From Flavobacteriaceae bacterium (GTDB lineage: Bacteria > Bacteroidota > Bacteroidia > Flavobacteriales > Flavobacteriaceae): a stretch of 56,503 nt of DNA. Below the pieces are notes generated by a model. That model was given only the letters and a program-made list of their open reading frames with translations. It searched no databases and had not been told where the DNA came from. The translations under genes were made by a program, and so were the position numbers. Location: contig JALWKK010000042.1 of NCBI GenBank assembly GCA_027081505.1, positions 1 through 56,503 of the forward strand. Direction: 5' to 3'. Positions 17,238-25,871 of the stretch are shown here, one piece after another (the first letter of the stretch is position 1; each line of letters starts with the position of its first letter).

Positions 17238-17483
17238 ATGAATACGGTAGAATTAAGACAAGAAATAATAAACTCCTTAGCAAACGCTGATGAGCGTGTT
17301 TTGCGTATGATTAGCTCTCTATTAGATAATTATAAGAAAAACAAAGTTGAACCATTTGATGAGTTACCCGAAATTGTGCAAAAAATATTATTAAAAAGTA
17401 ACCAAGAAGCAAAGCAAGGAAAAGTAACTTCTCATAAGGAAATCATGAGTAAATACAGAAAGGAATTTAATGTTTCCGAATAA
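17238..17483 (+). CDS. Antitoxin-like protein of the second RelE/ParE-type pair
   Basis: An 81-residue protein, MNTVELRQEIINSLANADER, with a central helix VLRMISSLLDNYKK and a charged tail GKVTSHKEIMSKYRKEF. This layout is common in Bacteroidota antitoxins of RelE/ParE pairs. It precedes the toxin gene by 2 nt. No DNA-binding motif is obvious. It is unrelated in sequence to the first antitoxin. Confidence 0.72.
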   Translation: MNTVELRQEIINSLANADERVLRMISSLLDNYKKNKVEPFDELPEIVQKILLKSNQEAKQGKVTSHKEIMSKYRKEFNVSE

Positions 17484-17485
17484 TA

Positions 17486-17794
17486 ATGAAAGTTGTATGG
17501 ACTGACACAGCAGAGCTTTCTTATTTTAAAGAATTGAATTTTATTGCCGAAAAATGGAATAATAGAGAAGTTAAAAAATTCATGATGTTGGTAGATGAGT
17601 TCGTTGAAAAATTAGAAAACAAAACATTACAAGGTAAAATTTTATCTCATTGGAACATGAGGTCGTTTGTTATCTCAAAACAAACAACACTTTTTTTTAA
17701 TTATTTCGAGAAAAGTGACATAATTGAGTTATTATTTTTTTGGAATAATTCTCAAAACCCAATGGAATTGGAAAATATATTAAGCGGTTTTTAA
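17486..17794 (+). CDS. RelE/ParE superfamily toxin, second pair
   Basis: A 102-residue protein. The start MKVVWTDTAELSYFKELNFIAEKW gives the first strand and two helices, and the end RSFVISKQTTLFFNYFEKSDIIELLFFWNNSQNP gives the C-terminal sheet ending in the FxWNNxQNP-type motif seen in this superfamily. It is linked to the antitoxin gene by a 2-nt gap. Target unknown. Confidence 0.75.
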   Translation: MKVVWTDTAELSYFKELNFIAEKWNNREVKKFMMLVDEFVEKLENKTLQGKILSHWNMRSFVISKQTTLFFNYFEKSDIIELLFFWNNSQNPMELENILSGF

Positions 17795-17840
17795 ATTGAG
17801 AATAATATTACAAAATAAGTTTAAGCCCTCTGCTACACTC

Positions 17841-17874
17841 CCCAGCTCCCGCACGATTGTATCGTGTGGGCTTT
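17841..17874 (-). repeat. REP-like hairpin family A, copy 4 (inverted)
   Basis: CCCGCACGAT-TGT-ATCGTGTGGG flanked by CCCAGCT on the left. Read on the minus strand it begins CCCACACGAT and ends CGTGCGGGAGCTGGG, the same layout as copy 2 with a different apex. Confidence 0.65.
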
Positions 17875-17941
17875 ACTAAATAAGCAATAACTATTTTTTT
17901 TATATCTTTATTTTATAAGAAGAAATTATAAGCCTTTAAGG

Positions 17942-18109
17942 CTTTGGAGTAATAAGGTTATAAAAGAAAAAATAAATTATATCCATCAAAATCCGGTTGA
18001 AGCAGGTTTGGTTTTTAAAAGTTATGAATATATTTATAGTAGTGCGATAGATTATGCAGGCGGAAAAGGTTTGTTAGAAGATATAATTGTTTTTTGTAGT
18101 TTTGATTAA
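17942..18109 (+). pseudogene. 3' remnant of a REP-associated tyrosine transposase (RAYT, Y1 transposase family)
   Basis: Fifty-five codons plus stop are left, reading LWSNKVIKEKINYIHQNPVE, then AGLVFKSYEYIYSSAIDY and AGGKGLLEDIIVF. The NYIHQNPVEAGLV and YSSAIDYxxGKGLL stretches are hallmarks of the C-terminal part of RAYT/Transposase_17 proteins. The N-terminal half with the HUH metal site and the catalytic Tyr region is missing, so the gene is dead. REP-like hairpins flank it, as expected of these domesticated single-copy transposases and their palindromes. Confidence 0.78.
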
Positions 18110-18132
18110 TGTTAAAGTAATAGCTTATTAAT

Positions 18133-18186
18133 AAAACCCCACACGAAGGGATTTTCCACAGGGACAAGCTGTGCGGCATCGGGGTC
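18133..18186 (+). repeat. REP-like hairpin family A, copy 5
   Basis: It starts AAAACCCCACACGAAGGGATT, identical to copy 2 over 21 bases, and ends in GGGGT. The interior carries a different stem, CCACAG paired with CTGTG. Confidence 0.6.
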
Positions 18187-18439
18187 CTTCTACTCATAAT
18201 TTACAAAATTATTACATTTATTTAGCTATAATCTTGTCCGGCTTTTTAAGGGGCTAATACATAACTATTCATTGTACTCTCTAACAACAGAAATACTCAT
18301 ATTTTTCATTACATTTGCTTAGCAATTAGATTTTTTATGAAACGTCCCTAACTAAATTTTTATTAAAACACTAATAGAGAACGATGATTTAGTTAAGGTA
18401 AGTTCCATGTGACCTATGAAAAAACAATAAAAAAGACAC

Positions 18440-19789
18440 ATGAAAATTATTATAGCCGGAGCCGGAGAGGTTGGTTTTCATTTAGCCAAGTTGCTCTCAT
18501 TTGAGTCGCAAGACATTACCTTAATCGATACCAACCGAGATGCATTAAGTTATGCCGATACACATTTGGATATTCGTGTAATTAAAGGAAACGCTACATC
18601 CCTCTCGGTGCTAACCGACGCACGTGTAAACGAAACCGATTTGGTAATAGGAGTAACTTCCAGCGAAACTACCAATATTACGTGTTGTGTTTTAGCAAAA
18701 CAGTTGGGAGCTAAACGAACTATCGCTAGAATTTCCAATACCGAATTTATAGAAAACAAAGAAGAAATCGGATTTTCGAAAATAGGTATAGACGAACTCA
18801 TCTCACCCGAATCGCTTGCTGCAAATGAGATTGAACTCTTACTTAACCGAAGCATTTTTAACGACACTTACGAGTTTGAAAACGGAGCATTAACCATGAT
18901 TGGGTTAACCCTATCCAGAACCTCCACATTTATAGAAAAATCGGTTAGAGAAGTAGGCGAATTACACCATAACCTGCAATTTGTACCTATTGCCATACAA
19001 CGTTACGGTACACAATATACCATAATTCCCAGAGGCGATACGCGATTTAAACAAGGCGACAGGGTTTATTTTATTACCACCAAAGAAGGAGTTGAAGAAA
19101 TTATTAAACTTTCCGGGAAAACACTTAAAGAAATAAAAGATGTTATGATTCTGGGTGGTAGTAAAATAGGAATTAAAACAGCAATCGATTTATGCAAAAA
19201 TAAATTTAATGTAAAACTAATTGAAAAAAACAAAGAAAAAGCATTTGATCTGGCAGATGAAATACCGGGAAGTTTAATTATTCAAGGAGATGGAAGAAAT
19301 GTAGATTTACTCGAGGAAGAATCAATTGGTGAAATGGATGCTTTTATTTCGGTAACCGGAAATAGTGAAACTAATATTATGTCTTGTTTGGTTGCAAAAT
19401 CAAAAGGTGTACGTAAGACCATTGCATTGGTTGAAAATATGGATTATTTTCAACTCTCACAATCTATTGGGATTGATACCTTAATTAATAAAAAACTGTT
19501 GGCTGCAAATAATATTTTTAGATACATTAGAAAAGGGGAAATTGTTGCTATAACTGTTTTAAATAACATGAATACCGAACTGCTCGAGTTTATTGTCTCT
19601 CCTACATCTAAAGTGTGCAATAAGAAAATTAAAAACATAAATTTTCCTCGAGCTGCCATTATCGGAGGCGTGATAAGAGATAACAAAGGACTTATTGCAC
19701 TTGGAGATTTTGAAATTAAAAGAGGTGACAGGATTGTAGTCTGTTGCCTTCCGCAAGCAATTAAAAAAGTTGAATCACTCTTTGTGTAA
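18440..19789 (+). CDS. trkA: Trk potassium uptake system regulatory protein TrkA
   Basis: A cytosolic 449-residue gating subunit with two tandem RCK units. The N-terminal NAD(H)-binding motif GAGEVG is at 7-12, with a TrkA-C domain at about 140-220. The second nucleotide-binding unit starts ILGGSKIGIKTAID and is followed by another TrkA-C domain to the end. This is the standard full-length two-RCK arrangement. The stop TAA overlaps the ATG of trkH (TAATG), so the two subunits are coupled. Confidence 0.95.
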   Translation: MKIIIAGAGEVGFHLAKLLSFESQDITLIDTNRDALSYADTHLDIRVIKGNATSLSVLTDARVNETDLVIGVTSSETTNITCCVLAKQLGAKRTIARISNTEFIENKEEIGFSKIGIDELISPESLAANEIELLLNRSIFNDTYEFENGALTMIGLTLSRTSTFIEKSVREVGELHHNLQFVPIAIQRYGTQYTIIPRGDTRFKQGDRVYFITTKEGVEEIIKLSGKTLKEIKDVMILGGSKIGIKTAIDLCKNKFNVKLIEKNKEKAFDLADEIPGSLIIQGDGRNVDLLEEESIGEMDAFISVTGNSETNIMSCLVAKSKGVRKTIALVENMDYFQLSQSIGIDTLINKKLLAANNIFRYIRKGEIVAITVLNNMNTELLEFIVSPTSKVCNKKIKNINFPRAAIIGGVIRDNKGLIALGDFEIKRGDRIVVCCLPQAIKKVESLFV

Positions 19790-21294
19790 TGGGAAAACCT
19801 ACCAAACTTAACTACCGAATAATTTTTCACCTAATGGGGTTACTAATAACCGTTAACGGCGGGTTTATGTTATTGGCAACACTAATTAGTTTTATTTATA
19901 AAGATGGGGTAACAACACAATTGCTGGCTGCATCGTTAACTACTATTTTTGTTGGGATAGCACTTATGTTTCTTACCAAAGGATCACGTAAAGAAATTCA
20001 AAAAAGAGACGGTTACGTAATTGTTACATTTGGTTGGATTTTTATGTCACTTGCAGGTTCGCTTCCATATATTTTTACAGGTGCAATTCCCGGTTTTACC
20101 AATGCTTTTTTCGAAACAATGAGTGGATACACCACGACAGGAGCTACTATTTTAAGCGATATAGAAATTGTACCCAAAGGGGTTTTGTTTTGGAGAAGTA
20201 TTACACATTGGATAGGAGGCATGGGAATCATTGTACTAGCCATAGCAATCTTACCTTTATTAGGAATAGGAGGAATGCAACTCTTTGCTGCCGAATCTCC
20301 GGGTCCGTCCAGCGATAAGTTGCACCCGAGAATAACAGATACCGCCAAGCGACTTTGGTTAATATATGTAGGTTATACCCTAGCCGAAACAATCTTGCTA
20401 AAAGTAGCCGGTATGAATTTTTTTGATGCTATCAACCATTCATTAAGTACACTTAGTACAGGTGGTTTTTCAACCAAAAATGCCAGTATTGCGCATTGGA
20501 ATCATCAACCAATTATTCAGTATATAATTATTGTTTTTATGTTTCTTGCCGGAAGTAATTTTGTGCTTAGTTATTTTGCTTTTAAAACCAAATTTAGCAG
20601 AATATTAAAAGACGAAGAGTTTCGGTATTACTTTTTGGCAATTGTAGGAATTACTGTTTTTTCTTCATTAATTATTTATTTTTATGCCGATATGTCTTCA
20701 TCAAGTATTAATCACCCTATGGTTTGGGGACGGTTTGAAAGCGGATTTAGACATAGTTTATTTCAAGTATTAACGGTTGTTACTACAACGGGTTTTATTA
20801 GTGCCGATTTTACGATGTGGACACCCTTGCTTACAATGGTTTTCTTTGGGCTTATGTTCCTAGGAGGCTCTGCAGGATCTACCGCCGGAGGTATAAAAGT
20901 GATGCGTCATATTATTATGATTAAAAACGGATTATTAGAATTTAAACGCACTCTTCATCCACACGCAGTATTACCGGTGAAGTATAATTTAAAGTCTGTT
21001 CAACAACCCATTGTTTTTAATATTTTAGCTTTTTTTATTTTATATATGTTATCCTTTATTATCGGGGTATTGGTTTTTTCAATATTGGGATTGGATTTTG
21101 ATACGGCATTAGGTGGTGCTGCTTCAACATTAGGAAACGTAGGACCTGCTTTGGGAAAACTAGGACCGGTAGATAATTACGGCTGGTTGCCCGTAGCTGC
21201 AAAATGGTGGGCAAGTTTTTTAATGCTTATAGGTAGGCTTGAACTCTTTACTGTATTAATTGTTCTTACTCCGTTTTTTTGGAGGAATAGATAA
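19789..21294 (+). CDS. trkH: Trk/Ktr-type potassium transporter membrane subunit TrkH
   Basis: A 501-residue polytopic inner-membrane protein with the four-fold channel-like repeat. The selectivity-filter loops are visible: MSGYTTTGATIL, STLSTGGFSTK, VTTTGFISADF and LGNVGPALG. The conserved GSAGSTAGGIKVMR segment follows the third. It forms the potassium-conducting dimer gated by TrkA, encoded immediately upstream with a 1-nt overlap. Confidence 0.95.
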   Translation: MGKPTKLNYRIIFHLMGLLITVNGGFMLLATLISFIYKDGVTTQLLAASLTTIFVGIALMFLTKGSRKEIQKRDGYVIVTFGWIFMSLAGSLPYIFTGAIPGFTNAFFETMSGYTTTGATILSDIEIVPKGVLFWRSITHWIGGMGIIVLAIAILPLLGIGGMQLFAAESPGPSSDKLHPRITDTAKRLWLIYVGYTLAETILLKVAGMNFFDAINHSLSTLSTGGFSTKNASIAHWNHQPIIQYIIIVFMFLAGSNFVLSYFAFKTKFSRILKDEEFRYYFLAIVGITVFSSLIIYFYADMSSSSINHPMVWGRFESGFRHSLFQVLTVVTTTGFISADFTMWTPLLTMVFFGLMFLGGSAGSTAGGIKVMRHIIMIKNGLLEFKRTLHPHAVLPVKYNLKSVQQPIVFNILAFFILYMLSFIIGVLVFSILGLDFDTALGGAASTLGNVGPALGKLGPVDNYGWLPVAAKWWASFLMLIGRLELFTVLIVLTPFFWRNR

Positions 21295-21304
21295 CCTCTC
21301 AAAA

Positions 21305-22717
21305 TTATTCAACAACCAACGTGTCTAACTGAAATTTTGTTTTTAGCCAATTTTTTAATTTTTCTTTTTCGGAAAGGCGTATTGCTTCCTTTAAATCTTT
21401 TACCCACTTAACTTTAAACACCGGAATGGTATCTGTTTTATTAAAATCTGTAATGACTTGTTTTGAATAACCAAATTTTTCGATATCAGTAAAAAGTGTT
21501 TTTACTTCCAGACTTAATTGAGCAAACGGAAGGTCCTTTACTTTTAATTTGGCAATTTCATTTTCAAGAAACTTAATACGTTCATCTTTATCGATAAGTA
21601 ATTGCTCGTTTTTTACATATAAATCTTCCAAAATACCTGCTTTTACTTCACTTGAAAGTTTTTCGGCTAATTCGCCACTTTGGTCGGCTCCTTGAAAAAC
21701 CTGTAATGATACCTCATTTAAATCCTTAATATCTTTTAATTTGGCTTTCCAGCTACTTATAACTTGTTGTGAAACCGGACGACCTATAAGATATACATCT
21801 ATGTTTTTGCTGTCATAGTTATAGGTATATTTTACCACTTCGGCACCGTCTATTTTTATTTCGTTGGTGACAAATTCTTCCGCTTTATTTTTAAAAACCT
21901 CCTCTTTTAATAAATTTAAAAATAAAATCACACTGGGAACCATTACCACAATAGCAATAAATGAAGCTATTTGGGCAATTCGTCTTCGCAATTTTGAATT
22001 GGCATACCGAACCAACGGAAACCGCAATGCTTTTGCAACAATAAAGGTAGTTAATGCAATAAAAACCGTATTGATAGAAAATAAGTACAATGCTCCACCG
22101 GCATAGTGTAAATTACCAATTGCCAAGCCGTATCCTACCGTACAAAGCGGAGGCATTAAAGCAGTAGCAATAGCCACACCAAAAATGACACTTGCCATAG
22201 TGCCTTTTTTTGTCTTGGCAACAATAAGTGCCAAGCCACCAAAAATGGCAATTAAAACATCCAGAATAGTAGGATAGGTTCGCGCAATGAGTTCGGGAGT
22301 TTCTTTGGTTAACGGAGAAACCGAAAAATAAAAATAGGCAGTAAAAACACTTAGTGCCACCATAACTCCCAAATTAATCAGAGACCGTCGTAAGGTATCA
22401 ACATCGTTAATAGCTACCGATAATCCCATTCCTACGATGGGTCCCATTAATGGCGAAATAAGCATCGCTCCAATCACCACAGCAGTACTACTCACATTTA
22501 GACCGATTGAAGCCACAAATACCGAAAACACCAAAATCCAAGCCGTATGTCCTTTAAACGGAATATCCTGTTTTACCGCTTCAATTGTGGCGTCTCTGTC
22601 AGACTCACTACGAATGTCGAGCAACTCTTTAAAAAAAACCTTGATATTCTGCCAAGCGGTAAGTTTGGCTATTTCCAGCTCTTTATTTTCATCAAAATTA
22701 GTATTATCGGCTTCCAT
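21305..22717 (-). CDS. DUF389 family membrane protein
   Basis: A 470-residue protein. After a 55-residue cytosolic start, a membrane domain of about five to six helices carries the family signature VIGAMLISPLMGPIVGMGLSV and FGVAIATALMPPLCTVGYGLA. A soluble C-terminal domain follows from about residue 265, with a coiled-coil-like stretch LLIDKDERIKFLENEIAKLK. The family is widespread and uncharacterised; a transport role is only suggested by the topology. It is downstream of the mannose-1-phosphate guanylyltransferase gene with no gap. Confidence 0.85.
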   Translation of the reverse strand: MEADNTNFDENKELEIAKLTAWQNIKVFFKELLDIRSESDRDATIEAVKQDIPFKGHTAWILVFSVFVASIGLNVSSTAVVIGAMLISPLMGPIVGMGLSVAINDVDTLRRSLINLGVMVALSVFTAYFYFSVSPLTKETPELIARTYPTILDVLIAIFGGLALIVAKTKKGTMASVIFGVAIATALMPPLCTVGYGLAIGNLHYAGGALYLFSINTVFIALTTFIVAKALRFPLVRYANSKLRRRIAQIASFIAIVVMVPSVILFLNLLKEEVFKNKAEEFVTNEIKIDGAEVVKYTYNYDSKNIDVYLIGRPVSQQVISSWKAKLKDIKDLNEVSLQVFQGADQSGELAEKLSSEVKAGILEDLYVKNEQLLIDKDERIKFLENEIAKLKVKDLPFAQLSLEVKTLFTDIEKFGYSKQVITDFNKTDTIPVFKVKWVKDLKEAIRLSEKEKLKNWLKTKFQLDTLVVE

Positions 22718-23797
22718 TTATATGTATTTTTCACCAAATTGTTGTTTAACTTCTTCGAGTAATTTTTTAATATCTTGTTCTTTTTCTTTCGGAAAGATAA
22801 GCAAAACTTCTTTTTTGTCCACTACAATATAATCGGTAAGTCCTTCGATAACCATTAATTTATCGGTCGCCGAATACACTATTGTGTTTTTTGTGTTTTT
22901 TAAAAGTGTTTGGGTGCGTACTACCGCATTATGATTTGTGTCTTTCTCCAGCTTTTCGTGCAACGCTCCCCACGTTCCCAAATCGTTCCAATCAAAAGTA
23001 GCTTTTTTTACATAAACATTAGCGGCTTTTTCTAAAATCCCGAAATCGATAGAAATATTTTCGGCATTACCGTAATTTTTTTCGATAAACGCTTCTTCTT
23101 CGGGAGTATTTAAAGTAGAAATTCCGTTATTGAAAAGCGAGTACATTTCAGGTAAATAGGATTGAAATGACTGAACAATACTTTTTGTACTCCACATAAA
23201 AATTCCGGCATTCCACAAAAAATTTCCTTCTTCCAGAAATTGTTGTGCGGTTTTATAATCGGGTTTTTCTCTAAACTGAAGCACTTTTTTTATAGGTGAA
23301 CTGTCGTTTTTGTCATACTCTATATATCCGTAACCGGTGTTGGGGAAGGTTGGGTTAATTCCTAAAGTTAAAAGGGCATTGTAGTCTTTACAATAATCAA
23401 AACAAGATTGCACATCGTTTTTAAAAGCGGTTTCGTCTTCAATCCAATGGTCGCTTGGGGCAACAAGCATTAAGGCGTTGGGGTTTTGTTTGTGAATTTT
23501 TAATGCCGAAAGCAAGATACACGGTGCTGTGTTTCGCATAGCGGGTTCTAAAACAACTTGTTCTTTGCTTATTTGCGGTAATTGCTCTAAAACCAAATGT
23601 ATATAACGCTCGTTGGCAAGGATTAAAATATTTTGTGTGGGTATAAATTTTGCCAATCTTAAAAAAGTGGTTTGTAACAGGCTTTTTCCCGTACCCAGCA
23701 TATCGTGAAATTGTTTAGGAAAGGCGCTTGTGCTTACGGGCCAAAACCGAGAGCCGATACCGCCTGCCATTATTACTGCATATTGGTTGTTATTCAT
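22718..23797 (-). CDS. Mannose-1-phosphate guanylyltransferase
   Basis: A 359-residue nucleotidyltransferase that makes GDP-mannose from GTP and mannose 1-phosphate for glycan synthesis. The pyrophosphorylase signature AGGIGSRFWPVSTSAFPKQF is at 11-30. Further family motifs are APSDHWI, NTGYGYIEYD, FLWNAGIFMW and FDWNDLGTWGAL. It lacks the C-terminal isomerase domain of bifunctional ManC enzymes. It follows the sprT-like gene by 10 nt. Confidence 0.92.
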   Translation of the reverse strand: MNNNQYAVIMAGGIGSRFWPVSTSAFPKQFHDMLGTGKSLLQTTFLRLAKFIPTQNILILANERYIHLVLEQLPQISKEQVVLEPAMRNTAPCILLSALKIHKQNPNALMLVAPSDHWIEDETAFKNDVQSCFDYCKDYNALLTLGINPTFPNTGYGYIEYDKNDSSPIKKVLQFREKPDYKTAQQFLEEGNFLWNAGIFMWSTKSIVQSFQSYLPEMYSLFNNGISTLNTPEEEAFIEKNYGNAENISIDFGILEKAANVYVKKATFDWNDLGTWGALHEKLEKDTNHNAVVRTQTLLKNTKNTIVYSATDKLMVIEGLTDYIVVDKKEVLLIFPKEKEQDIKKLLEEVKQQFGEKYI

Positions 23798-23807
23798 CTG
23801 GTAAGGT

Positions 23808-24404
23808 TTATAATAATGCTTCTACTTCGGCATTGGGATTAAACAGGTATATTCTTCCGGTGGTTGTTTCTTTACACTCATATCGTTTTACTCGTTTTTT
23901 CCCGCGTATAAATTCTCTTCCGTTGTAGAGTTTAAATTTTGTACCAAAAGGCACTTCAAATATAGGTATTTTATCGGAAGGCGGATCGTATTGTTTTAAT
24001 GCTAAGGAAAGTCGAGTATCGGTATCGCTACTGGCTTTGGGGTTTTTAAAGTGATGCGCAAGATAGGGTAATAAGTTATTTGGAAAAATTTCGGGACGAA
24101 GTAACGGAAGCATTAATTGCTGAAATGTATGTTTCCATTCTTGCCCGTGTGGTTTTATTCTTGTTCCGTAGGTTGAAAAAGCAACCAGATGTGCGATTTC
24201 GTGAATTAGCGTGATAAGAAACTTGTATTTGTTCAGGTTGGCGTTTACGGTAATTTTATGTTGTCCGTTAGGGAGTTTTCGGTAATCTCCGTGACGCGTA
24301 ACACGTTGTTTTACGATTTGAAGATGAATATGGTGTGCTTTTATTAATTGTAACACCGAATTTACAGCGGCTTCGGGAAGGTATTTTTTTAAAACGTTAT
24401 CCAT
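23808..24404 (-). CDS. SprT-like zinc metalloprotease-fold protein
   Basis: A 198-residue protein with the metal motif HEIAH (residues 68-72) in LITLIHEIAHLVAFSTYG, followed by KPHGQEWKHTFQQL, which gives the third ligand. The C-terminal part (EVPFGTKFKLYNGREFIRGK and RYECKETTTGRIYLFNP) resembles the beta-ribbon of SprT proteins but lacks the Cys pairs of a zinc ribbon. Eukaryotic SPRTN cleaves DNA-protein crosslinks; activity of bacterial forms is mostly untested. Confidence 0.85.
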   Translation of the reverse strand: MDNVLKKYLPEAAVNSVLQLIKAHHIHLQIVKQRVTRHGDYRKLPNGQHKITVNANLNKYKFLITLIHEIAHLVAFSTYGTRIKPHGQEWKHTFQQLMLPLLRPEIFPNNLLPYLAHHFKNPKASSDTDTRLSLALKQYDPPSDKIPIFEVPFGTKFKLYNGREFIRGKKRVKRYECKETTTGRIYLFNPNAEVEALL

Positions 24405-24410
24405 AACCGG

Positions 24411-25091
24411 TTATGGCGTTGTGCTTGAAACTTGTAAAACTTTTCCGTTATAATACTTGTTTGCTGTCAATGAAAAGTTCATAATATAGTGTGCCATTTC
24501 TTTGGCGGTAACCGGAGCTTTAAATCCGGGAAAGGCTTCTTGAAGCATTTCGGTTTGCACGGCACCTAAGGCGAGGGCATTAAACGAAGGTCCTGTTTCT
24601 TTATACTCTTCCGCCAGTAATTCTGTAAGTGTTATCAGGGCTCCTTTACTGCTACTGTAAGCACTAAGCCCGGGAAATTTCACGCTTCCCTGCACACCGC
24701 CCATACTGCTAATATTTACCACGTGGCTGTTCTTATTCATAAACGGTATCATAGCTTGTGTAAGTGCTGCTGCTCCAAAAACATTTACTTCGTAAATGGC
24801 TTTAAATTCGGCTATTTTTGTTCTATCAAAAGGTTTGTTCAGCAAAACACCCGAATTATTAATAAGCACATCTACGTGTTTCCAGTGTTCTTTTACAAAT
24901 TTGCTTACTTTTTTAATATCTGAGGCATCAGTAATGTCAAACGGAAAAATAGTACATCCGTCGAGATTCATACTTGAAATCGGAGCATCGTTGCGCGAAA
25001 GTGCTAAAACCTGATATCCTGCATCGGTAAATAATTGCACTAGTTCATAGCCTATTCCTCTACTGGTTCCGGTGATAATGATTTTTTTCAT
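24411..25091 (-). CDS. Short-chain dehydrogenase/reductase
   Basis: A 226-residue classical SDR. The nucleotide-binding motif TGTSRGIG is at 7-14, NNSG at 78-81, the catalytic Ser in NISSMGG near 128, and Tyr145 with Lys149 in SAYSSSKGAL. The final LQVSSTTP ends without an extra domain. The substrate cannot be inferred. It is 6 nt upstream of the sprT-like gene. Confidence 0.88.
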   Translation of the reverse strand: MKKIIITGTSRGIGYELVQLFTDAGYQVLALSRNDAPISSMNLDGCTIFPFDITDASDIKKVSKFVKEHWKHVDVLINNSGVLLNKPFDRTKIAEFKAIYEVNVFGAAALTQAMIPFMNKNSHVVNISSMGGVQGSVKFPGLSAYSSSKGALITLTELLAEEYKETGPSFNALALGAVQTEMLQEAFPGFKAPVTAKEMAHYIMNFSLTANKYYNGKVLQVSSTTP

Positions 25092-25109
25092 ATGTAAAAG
25101 ATTTTCTGG

Positions 25110-25871
25110 TTATTTCTCGCCTCTAAATTTAACTTTTTTTTCCGGAGTTTTTTCAAAAGCGAAATTTTCTACAGGAATTAGTTTTGTTTTTTCGAATAAA
25201 ACAGACTCAAAAGTGCTTATGTTTTTAACTAAATAAATTAATACAATGGCATTAATTATTGAAATAACATCAGAAATGATTGAAAATTGATTGCCTTCAA
25301 TAAGCTGATTAACAGTTTCTTGTTTTAATGCCATTTTAAAGGTTACTCTATCTGCAACACCAGAAATAATAATAAAAAACCACCACAATCCGATTAAATA
25401 GGAGTTTTTATTAAATGAAAAGGATACATCAATTTTTTTGATAGCTTGTTGTGTTTTTTCCCGGATTTCTTTCATCATCCGGTAGGGTTTAAACAAATTA
25501 TAAATAGGAATAAAAAACGACCAAACCGCCATACTATCATTGCTTTCTGTTGGGATTCTTAAACGATATAAATTTGCGTATGCTCTTCTAAACCAATTTA
25601 AGAAAACTACGATTGTAGCGATGTGAAACAGTAGTTGAAAGGCTCCCACAATAACCAAAGAAATATCACTGAAATTTAATCTGGAATCGGCAACTTCATT
25701 GTTGCTTTGTAATTGGTATAAAATAGAAAGCTCGTTAAAACTAAAAAGTAAACCGATAAAAAACAATCCTACAAATAACCACAAAACCAAAATCAACGAT
25801 TTGGCTCTTTCCGAGTTATCTTTAAGTAAGGAATTTGCTGTTTTCAATATTGTTTTTATTTCTTTAAACAA
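25110..25871 (-). CDS. DUF4328 family membrane protein
   Basis: A 253-residue protein with four to five predicted membrane helices (about 25-45, 75-98, 120-135, 158-176, 208-228). The family core FLNWFRRAYANLYRLRI and WSFFIPIYNLFKPYRMMKEI is present. Function unknown. Its ATG lies inside the last 8 nt of the pdhC gene, so it is probably expressed from the pdhA-pdhC message. Confidence 0.8.
   Translation of the reverse strand: MFKEIKTILKTANSLLKDNSERAKSLILVLWLFVGLFFIGLLFSFNELSILYQLQSNNEVADSRLNFSDISLVIVGAFQLLFHIATIVVFLNWFRRAYANLYRLRIPTESNDSMAVWSFFIPIYNLFKPYRMMKEIREKTQQAIKKIDVSFSFNKNSYLIGLWWFFIIISGVADRVTFKMALKQETVNQLIEGNQFSIISDVISIINAIVLIYLVKNISTFESVLFEKTKLIPVENFAFEKTPEKKVKFRGEK

Larger units (their letters stand above)
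17795..18439. other. Gene-free stretch with RAYT remnant and REP hairpins before trkA
   Basis: It contains family A hairpins at 17841-17874 and 18133-18186 and the RAYT remnant 17942-18109 between them. From 18190 to 18439 I see only AT-rich sequence that presumably includes the trkA promoter, which I cannot place. Confidence 0.6.

Noticed and set aside
14900-18430. CRISPR array
   Set aside because: The palindromic repeats are irregularly spaced, belong to two different families and occur in both orientations. There are no unique equal-length spacers and no cas genes.
21864-22832. Plus-strand frames opposite the DUF389 and guanylyltransferase genes
   Set aside because: They are shadows of strongly supported minus-strand genes and have no recognisable protein features.
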